Shown one piece after another: positions 56,156 to 64,000 of a DNA stretch of 64,000 bases; position 1 is the first letter of the stretch, and the number at the start of each line of letters is the position of its first letter. The DNA comes from Erythroxylum novogranatense (lineage: Eukaryota > Streptophyta > Magnoliopsida > Malpighiales > Erythroxylaceae), in NCBI GenBank assembly GCA_029891385.1, contig CM057224.1, positions 38,073,005 through 38,137,004 of the forward strand. The letters run 5' to 3'. The translations under genes and the position numbers were made by a program. The notes under the pieces were generated by a model that made no database searches, was not told where the DNA came from, and saw only the letters and a program-made list of their open reading frames with translations.

Positions 56156-57065
56156 AAGTTGGGACTTGGGAGCCGTTTAATGGACTACTTTTTATTTTTA
56201 TTTTTATTATTTTGATTTGTTTATTGGATCAATGAAAGGAAAGTAGATTGAAAGAAATTCATGTTGAGAGAAGATTTCAATGTGTTAGGACTCATGACAG
56301 TAATATGCTATTTTCTATTATTTGGTTTCCAAATTTAGGTTTACAAGTTAGATTGTAAACTAAAATTTATGCTTAACTTATGATTTTTAATGAAAAGATA
56401 TTGACAAGAATATGTGTATATTTATGTATTAAATAAAAGTTCACTAATTTAATTAACTAAAGGTAAATGAAATATGAAATTACCAAACTATAAAATTTTA
56501 TTAGATAACTTCTTTCCTCAAATGAAAATATATTTTGAATTATAAAATTAATATAAATTAAATAATAATAATTAATTATTATAAGAACTAACCTTAAAAC
56601 TAATTTAAACTATATGGACCTAATCTAATTTCATCTTTTCTAAAATACTTAGCGACAAATTATTTTGTTGCTATAAATACTTCTTTAGCAATCATATAAT
56701 GTGGTTTCTGTAAAGAAGTCATGTAAATTTAGCAACCAAATTTATTGGTTGCTAATGAAAAATTTGAAATACTTTTAGTGACCACTTAATAGTTGGTTGT
56801 TAATTTGGTTGTTATTAATAATTTTTTATAGCGACCATTAAAGTTGTCGCTAAAATTGTTAAGTTTGGTCGCTATATTATTATCTATGAATTGTAAATTT
56901 TAGTGACCATCTATAGCCACCAAGTATTGATTGGTCGGTAAAAAATATATGTAACATATATATTGCAACCAAATAATTTTTGGTTACAATATATATATAT
57001 AATTAGCAACCATTTTACTATGGTTGTTGAGAATTTGGTTGTTAAAACCAATTTTTTTTGTAGTG
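56156..57065. repeat. Right end and subterminal repeats of CACTA1
   Basis: 56338-57065 is collinear with 640-1370. Contains TAGCAACCA, GTTGGTTGTTA, AGTGACCATC and TTGGTCGGTAA words and ends TTTTGTAGTG followed by AAT. Confidence 0.88.
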
Positions 57066-58056
57066 AATAGCGATGAGAATTGGTAATAGGTAAACCTAAA
57101 GCAAGGAACAGAGTAGATAATCAAGGAACCATGGTTGTTTAATAATCAAGATAGCTTTTAAACAGTTTCGATATATCACATGTTAAACGGTATTTTATAT
57201 TTAAATCTTTCAATTAGAGAGCTTTTGACTTGGTACGCATCATGATGATTGATTACACCACAATAGGTGTAAAACTCCAAACTTTTTTTTTCACGTTTCT
57301 ATAAAATTTCATTTCGTAGGACTGACATTTGCATTTTCAAATTAAATTTTTATTTTTGCTAAAAGGTGAATTAGGAACCTAACTCTGGATGAAAAGTATT
57401 AAAGTCAAATGATAAGTGAAAAGTATTAGAGTTGACTGCTATGAAAATATACAAAAAATTCAATCGGATAGATTTATGATAGATTAAGATTGACCTTGAT
57501 TTAAATTATTGTGGAGTAAATTTGAAGCATTATTGGGCTGAAACATAAGGACATAAGAATCAGTCATAGTTACGGATACTTAAAGTAAATTGATCTAACT
57601 TATATGTTGATATATTTAAGTGTAACATGTTATCAAGTAGATACAAAATTTCTACCTAAATTGGACAAATTTTTCTTAAGCCACTCAATTATTTTGGACA
57701 AGAAATAATACATGTACATGTGAATGAACCTTAAGTGGCAGCTGTCACATGCATGAAAAATTCTCATTATTTTGGAACAAGAATGCATGAAAACCTTCTG
57801 CTGTCACGTTTATCAAGGAGTGGATGTGAAGGCATAAAATTCATCGAGAGACCAATTCAAGGTGTGGACACATGCCATTTTAGTGAGACAAAAATGAAAA
57901 CAACTTGTTATATGTGGAAGACAAGTATAGTTATGGATGTTACAAGGTATTACTGGCTTAATTAAACAAAGATGGTGAGAGACAAAACAACGAACAACTG
58001 TTGGTAGTTAAGCTTGCAAAGTGTGAACATCCATCTTCAACATGTAGCATGCATGT
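57066..58056. other. Right part of duplicated unit B
   Basis: Collinear with 16488-17470. An open frame at 57735-57965 shares most of its residues (IKFIERPIQGVDTCHFSETK, TTCYMWKTSIVMDVTRY) with 17185-17367 but is fused to a different N-terminus by indels, so coding is doubtful. Homology ends at GCATGCATGTAA. Confidence 0.8.
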
Positions 58057-60063
58057 AAAACAAAGATGGTGGGACCTACTCCACCTTCATTCCACCGAAA
58101 CTTTAACTCTCCTTTGGACCAAAATTATTGAAGAATAATTGAAGCTACTCCCTTCACGTATAGGTTTTTTAAGTTTCTACCTTTGGGAAATAAATTCAGC
58201 ATGTTGTTTAAGTCTCCAACTATGGACAACACCTACTTCAATGCTAACTATATGTAGGGAAAAGATGGGTAGCACATTACCATCTGATTTTAGGTATGCT
58301 AAACCACTCTTGTCCATCCTCCTTAGCTGTTCACATGAATGTTTAAGCTGGAAACATGCATTTCTTTATGAACTGCATGAATGTTTGTGTATGATTTGAA
58401 GAAAATGGTAAGTGTTCCTAACTATGTTTAGTGAAATTATATATTAGGATTCTCATTTTCCTTGAAACAATCCTAGTGTTTTGTCCATAACTTAGTCTAC
58501 AAAACTCCAAATTAGGTTATTCCAATTGTAAATGAAACCTAGGACATAGCCTATAAATATCTAAAAGATACCTAAACCTAATTATAGCTTAATGATATTG
58601 AAAATTGAGATTGATTATGCTAACCTGATACTATCCCTGTGTTAAATCAACTTGTGCTATTTGGTACATGTTTCATAGTTCAGAAGGTGAAAAGGCATGA
58701 TTTTTTATAATATGGAAACTAGAGACATAGGACAACAAATGTCTAGAAGACTTTAGAACCTAATTTGAACAAATAAGTGGAGGTAAGGTTAAATGAAGAG
58801 AAACATGACATGATAAATGGAGAGGCAAACAACATGAATATCTATATCTTATGAATGTTATTCAATAGGTATTAATTGGCAACATGTAGATGCTATATAT
58901 ATGGATTAATGGTTGCTCAAGGGCAGCATGTATGTCGTACATAGTTTAATGGTTTAAAGTAAGGAAAATAGTAGGTATATACTATGTCCATTATTTAAAT
59001 GGAAAAAAGACAACATGTATTAATCATAGAAGTTGTTCAATGGTTAAATGAAAAGAAAAAATAATTTTTAATCATACTCAACGCTAAGATTTTGGTTAAG
59101 CCCTTTGTTATAAAATTTTAAAAATAAGGTGGTAAGTTATGGATATACTTGGCAGGTTTTAGGAACCTTTCAGGGGTCTCCCTCATAGTTGAGTAAGGCC
59201 ATAAAGTTTTCTCGATCACCATAGACTTGAGACTAATAAAGGAAAAGTATTGAACATGTGAGGGCAGTTTGTGATAAACGACAAATAGTGATTGTACCTT
59301 TAAATTACTTTTGTAAAAATTTTACCTTACTATGAATAGTATGTTTATGAATAATTCCATTGGTGCTACTACTTGAATTTAAAGGATAATCTTCATAAGA
59401 TTTACATATGCTTTGATTTATCATTAAATTGAGTTTTAAATGCACTTGGAAACTAATGAGATGTACACATGTTTTGAATTGGCATTAAATTGGAATTTGG
59501 ATATGCTTTGAATTTGCATTGAATTGGAATTTGTATATGCTTTGAATTGACATAGAAATGGATTTTGAATATGTTTTTAATTGGTATTGAAATGAGGCGT
59601 GCTTATGTATTAGTTGTGACTTAACCTATAATACGTCGTTAGGTATTTATACATGCAATTATATCGATCAAAGTACATCCTAACATGTATGGCAGTGTTT
59701 GGAGGGTGTCTGTCACTAACATAGGTTATGTTGTGTTTGTCAGTATGTCCTGTGTGTCGCCCTTTGCATGTGTGGAGTATACATTGTGTTAGCACTGTTA
59801 CGGGTAAGCGATGCAGAACCAGCTCCATTACCATTGATTTATATGTTGTGTTAGCAACATTATAAGTAAGCAATGCGCAAAACCAGCTTCATAACAATCG
59901 ATATATAGAGGTTAATCAGGCATTGGTAAGCGACGTAGAACTAGCTTCATGGCATTACACCTAAGGGTACCATATGGCAAAGAAAATTAGTGATATGCTA
60001 TGTTTTAAAAGAAAGTTCATGAAAGGATTGTTTTCCATCACTGTTTACTTTATAAGAAAAGTG

Positions 60064-60104
<41 letters not shown>
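58057..60104. other. Unrecognised region with short internal repeats
   Basis: No known gene. At about 59405-59595 a unit of roughly 45-60 bases (ATGCTTTGAATTGGCATTAAATTGGA-like, in several variants) is repeated. At about 59808-59960 a motif AAGCGATGCAGAACCAGCTCCAT-like occurs three times. It ends in a long (TA)n run (60069-60104). Such repeats are common in old LTRs, but I cannot define ends. Confidence 0.4.
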
Positions 60105-60107
<3 letters not shown>

Positions 60108-62650
60108 ACAATAAGGGAGTGCTACGCTCGATCAATCACTACAATACTCTCATGGCATCAATACAATTAAACCGTAATATGAAAGTCACTATATTTTAAA
60201 ACCAAGATACTTTTTCATTTCATATCATTAACAGAAATATAGACAAGTCTATCAATTTTCCACAGTCTGAAAACATTACTCCAAAAAGGAAATCTGATAC
60301 AAAAGTCTATACTAGGTCATCCACAAAAATCGTCCCAGCTGACTGACCTGTGTGTCATAACTTCTCTTGCCAACGCGCTCACACGGTAGGAAAAAGTCTA
60401 TCTCTGGAGCTAGGAGTCTATACTATCGATCCTAAAAAATAGATGCAATTTTGGGTGAGTTTGCGAACTCAATGAGAAACCATCATTGATGGTTCACTCA
60501 ATTCATGCATTACGCAAATAGCGTACAACATATCACAATAACACATTTAGAATGCCATATAGCAATCTACAATATCTCATACAATCACAGAACACAGAAT
60601 TTCACCATTCAGTTATCACAATTGTATCATGCAATGCATATGTGACTCTTTCCCATTTTATTACAGTGTTGTGATCGAGCGCTTAATCAGTAATCAGTGT
60701 TCAGTGGACGCGTCTAGGGAGTAGGAGAGCCCTCACGCAGGATGCACTAACTCCCTTTGAGCTCGAGGCTCATTTCAGTAACAGTAGCGACTCAGGTCAC
60801 AACTATCATTATCTGTTCATGCATTTATGCATGAAATGCAAATACCCAATAATTCACAGTCATATTGCTATAAAAGCCCATTTATCACAATTTTTCAGAA
60901 TCATGTAGCAGTCAAATCCAATTTATCAAAAGCAGACATTTCGATCCTAATCATTCACATGATCATACAATTCACATAACAGACAGTTTTCAGAGCATTT
61001 AACAATCAATAATTGAGGAACCAACTAGGTTACTCACTTGTAACTTTCGAGCTACTGCCTGGAAGTCCTAGCAATATCCGTGGAATGACGATCCAATGGT
61101 GCCTCTATAACAGTTAAAAATTTCCCATTACTAGATTCTCAATCAAAACAATTCAATGATGTACATGTCTTAATTAAAAGATATACAATGCATGTTCATG
61201 ACTTTCCGGCGCTAATCCCTGATTTCGCTATCTTTTGCCTCATAACCAATTTCTCAAACTATAGACTCTGTCACATTTAGACAATACCCTTAATCTCAAA
61301 GAAGACCTCAAAACCAATATTCACTATTTACTAGGTCAATATCATCCATTGTAGATTCTGAAAACATACCATTGATTTCATAAGTCTCCAATTTAAACTC
61401 CAATTATCACAAAACAATCCTTAGGTTGCAATAGGAAACCTTACCCAACTTTCTTTCAATAATTAAGATCTCACTCATTTGATTTCAAACTTTCTTTCTT
61501 TACCTATATTGTAGACCTCTCTCTCTAGTTCATAACGAATCAAGAATCACCTCAATTGGAGGTCTACACCATAAGTTACGCCCTAAAAACTAAAATACTT
61601 CACTTCAGAAAAAAGGAGCTCGCCGCGACGTCCCATACTCTCGTCGCGGCATAGATTTGCACGCTCGCCGTGACGTCCAACCATGCTCGTCGTGGCGAGT
61701 AATTATTTTCTCGTCGCGACGAGGCTCCCAGCACATGTCGTGACGTGCGGGGCTCCGATCGTCTTCTCCAACGAATTTTTACCTATTTCTCTTATAAATC
61801 AACCATAACTCACTTTCAACTACCACAAACTTACACAATAAACACAATAAATGCATTCTAACAGCAATAAACAACATTAAAGCCATTAACTTAACAATCA
61901 AGCCTTAAATCCTCAAATCTTCCGCAACCCTATTTCCTTTCTTCTAACACCCACGGCTCTCTCTCTCTCTCTCTCTCAAAACTCAACAATCTTCATCTTC
62001 CTCATGGTTTTAGCTGGTCTTTAACAACAACGAGGGAGCAAACAACAATCTTGAAGAGGGATTGAAATCACCAACGAAGAAGAGAAGGAAAAACCCTAAG
62101 ATGGAGGAAAAATAGCTTTTCTACAAATTTCAAAACCTAAGGCTTTTAAAGGTTGATTTTTCTCTTTCCTTTAACACTCATCAAGTTCCTCTTTCAAATC
62201 ATAATCATTTCCGATCTAAGCTGTCTCTAAATTCCAATGGCTCGATATATTTATTCCTAACATCGAAAATCTAATTTTCCATTGCCATTGGACAAGTATG
62301 CCAGCAATATAAAGTCAATCAGTCCGTTACTCAGAAAATTTCGGTTCAGACATTTACTCCCAATTTTTTTCCAGAAAATTTCCTATAGGTCACTATCAAC
62401 TGGCAATCGCTCTAAAACAGTTCCCATTTACCTATTCAAACCCAATTATCTCAAAATTTAGAAAACACATCGTATTCACAATAAAATGTCGGAAATGTCA
62501 GGAATGCATGTACATATATGTGCATGTGCAGAATGATTTATTCCTCTAAAATTAGAGGCCAGAAAAATGCTCAATCAATGATATGCAATAAAAATCCTAA
62601 CCCGTCCCAATTTACCAATATGCCCATCACATCGGTAACGAGATGTTACA
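60105..62650 (-). mobile_element. Solo LTR of a gypsy relative inserted in (TA)n
   Basis: The interior follows LTR1 closely: GCATTACGCAAATAGCG, CTCGAGGCTCATTTCAG, ACCAACTAGGTTACTCAC, GGAATGACGATCCAA, the CGTCGCGACG-type cluster (61620-61755, decayed), and the end CGGTAACGAGATGTTACA. The first 60 bases or so (TGTAACGCCCC...) are missing, replaced by (TA)n. Flanked by TA repeats on both sides (60069-60104, 62651-62668), so the target was a microsatellite. No internal coding. A pyrimidine-rich (CT)n run is at about 61958-61977. Confidence 0.85.
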
Positions 62651-63429
62651 TATATATATATATATATGTGTTTTGTTTTACTTATGCATTTATTTTATGA
62701 AAAGAAAAGAACGTGTTTGTAAGAAAATTGATTATTACTTGAAAAGAAAATAAATTGTTTTCTTTTATGGAGGTTAATGTTTGTATAAATGTTTTTTTGC
62801 TGGAAACCAATAACACTCACTGAGCTCATTTAGCTTACCCTTTATTTTCTGTTTTAAAATAAAACCTCCTAGGTGCTCGCTCAGGGGCTTCGATAATAGG
62901 GCTCCACCTCGCAAGTAGTCAACTTCATTAAGTACTGCTGTGTAGGCATTTTTATTTTGCCTTGTACATATTTTTTAGAATTGTTGCATATCTTTGAACA
63001 TGTTTTTGAAAGTACATTTGTAAAAATAATGGATGTATAAAGGTCTTTTAATGAAATGCATGACATTGTTTTAAGCTTTTCAAAGTTGATTGATGTAAGT
63101 ATTTGAGACTAAATGTGAGTGGATTTGAAGTCCACAATTTGGAGTTGAGATATTGATGTGATAATACAAGTGTTTTGAACTTTTATAGGGATTTTAAAAT
63201 TTTTGGGATGTCAAAATACAACTATTGTGTTGCCTAAATTTTTAATAAATTGAAAAACAAAACTTCACTGCTTACATTTCTTATTGTGAATTGAAGCTTT
63301 TCCTTAACAAAGATAATAAGCTTAGCTTCATAGGAACTTTTCAGTTGACTCAGATATCGACTGGAGAGTCACCGTGGAGTGTCGGGTAGGTCACCTAGTC
63401 ATTATAAGATAGGGGTTTGTCAATAAGGT
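62651..63429. other. Unrecognised region, no gene seen
   Basis: AT-rich sequence with a motif AACACTCACTGAGCTCATTTAG at about 62812, reminiscent of the ends of some plant LTRs, but no defined element. A minus-strand open frame at 62881-63066 has no known domain. Confidence 0.35.
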
Positions 63430-64000
63430 TGAGCTAAAGGTATAAAAATTGTCGCTAATAGTTATTTACGATGATTTAGTTTTGTCACTCAAAACGTCAC
63501 AAATTCCCCGTAGCTGAAAGGTATAGGCAACATTTTTGGTAATCATCGCTAATAGTTTTTTTCTATGTTTTATTTTTGTAGCAAAAAATTATTAGTGACG
63601 TTTTTAGGAATCGATGTCAATATGTTTGGCTACACTATTAGTTTTTAGCTATGTTTTCATAATTGTAGTCGAAAGTTTTTAGCTACATTTCTAGAAACGT
63701 AGCCAAATATTTTTCAGTTATGTTTATAAAAACGTAGCCAAAAGTTTTTTGCTATGTTTTTATAAAATGTAGGTAATTTTTAGCTAAGTTTAAAGCAAAT
63801 GTTATACCATTTTGGAATTAATTATTTTTATACTTTTAATTTATATTATTGTATATAATATATTGATATATTTTATTGTTAATTTATTACAAAATTGTCT
63901 AAAATAATTGATAATTTGAATCATTGGATCTATTTATTCATATACAAGATTTTAATTACAACTTTAACAATTCTTATATACAAAATAATAAATACAAAGA
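63430..64000. mobile_element. Left part of a CACTA2-family element, continuing out of the window
   Basis: 63445-63800 aligns with 4440-4860 (TCGCTAATAGT, AAACGTCAC, TAGCTACATTT and GTAGCCAAAAG words), and 63943-64000 aligns with 5023-5082. The CACTACAA terminus is not visible upstream, so the end is truncated or decayed. Confidence 0.75.

Larger units (their letters stand above)
20569..57065. mobile_element. CACTA1: 36.5 kb gene-carrying CACTA transposon with nested retroelements
   Basis: The left end is CACTACAAGAAAAATTAG, the right end (inverse) CACTACAAAAAAAATTGG. The flanks are AAT (20566-20568) and AAT (57066-57068), a 3-bp target duplication. The site without the element exists at 16483-16499 in the duplicated unit A, which proves both borders. 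Removing the nested copia unit (24301-53086) leaves about 7.7 kb. That core holds the subterminal arrays, fragments of host genes on the minus strand (21634-23975) and a coiled-coil exon (about 55808-56155). No TNP2 transposase is visible, so it is non-autonomous. Confidence 0.93.

Noticed and set aside
59610..59873. 87-codon minus-strand open frame
   Set aside because: It coincides with local direct repeats and has no recognisable domain.

Overview
This is nuclear DNA of a flowering plant, probably a eudicot. It is AT-rich, has spliceosomal introns, and carries plant-specific transposon families: CACTA elements with CACTACAA ends, a BED-finger hAT, Tekay-like chromovirus gypsy elements, a Ty1/copia element, LINE remnants and tRNA-derived SINEs. 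No tRNA or rRNA gene, CRISPR array or bacterial feature was seen. Almost all of it is nested mobile DNA with a little ancestral host sequence between.

Layout. 1-1370 ends with the 3' terminus of a CACTA element. 1371-4385 is host-like sequence with a diverged copy of a small peptide gene. 4389-14265 is a 9.9 kb CACTA element (CACTA2) with a perfect TGT target duplication. It contains a 5.3 kb hAT element (6582-11846) with a broken transposase, and a pair of SINEs joined head to head at their tRNA ends (about 12625-13040). 14515-17470 and 18545-20568 plus 57066-58056 are two copies of one duplicated segment: a LINE tail followed by a small two-exon gene for a putative secreted peptide on the minus strand.

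The second copy is split by a 36.5 kb CACTA element (CACTA1, 20569-57065, target duplication AAT). Copy A supplies the unoccupied target site at 16488. CACTA1 carries fragments of host genes, with introns, on the minus strand: a DUF212 (acid phosphatase/haloperoxidase-related) gene, an unidentified exon and an alpha/beta-hydrolase lipase. Inside CACTA1 lies a Ty1/copia element on the minus strand (24301-53086). Its reverse transcriptase gene is interrupted by a 20.5 kb Ty3/gypsy array with perfect TAATG target duplications (27383-47855). That array is built LTR-internal-LTR-internal-LTR, and its last LTR is itself split by a 3,976 bp solo LTR of a related family (43671-47646). The nesting is therefore four deep. 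58057-64000 holds unrecognised sequence, another related solo LTR inserted in a TA microsatellite (60105-62650), and the start of a further CACTA2-family element.

No transposon here looks autonomous: all transposase, gag or pol reading frames are broken. The best candidates for expressed host genes are the two small peptide genes (15788-16141 and 19854-20150). The main novel leads are the gene-capturing CACTA, the small peptide family, the head-to-head SINE pair, and clusters of palindromes in the transcribed part of the gypsy LTRs. Part of the gypsy sequence (about 34.9-42.0 kb, and 31.98-32.46 kb) differs from its sister copies at CAG/CTG-like positions in a way that suggests consensus errors; frames there should be read with care.
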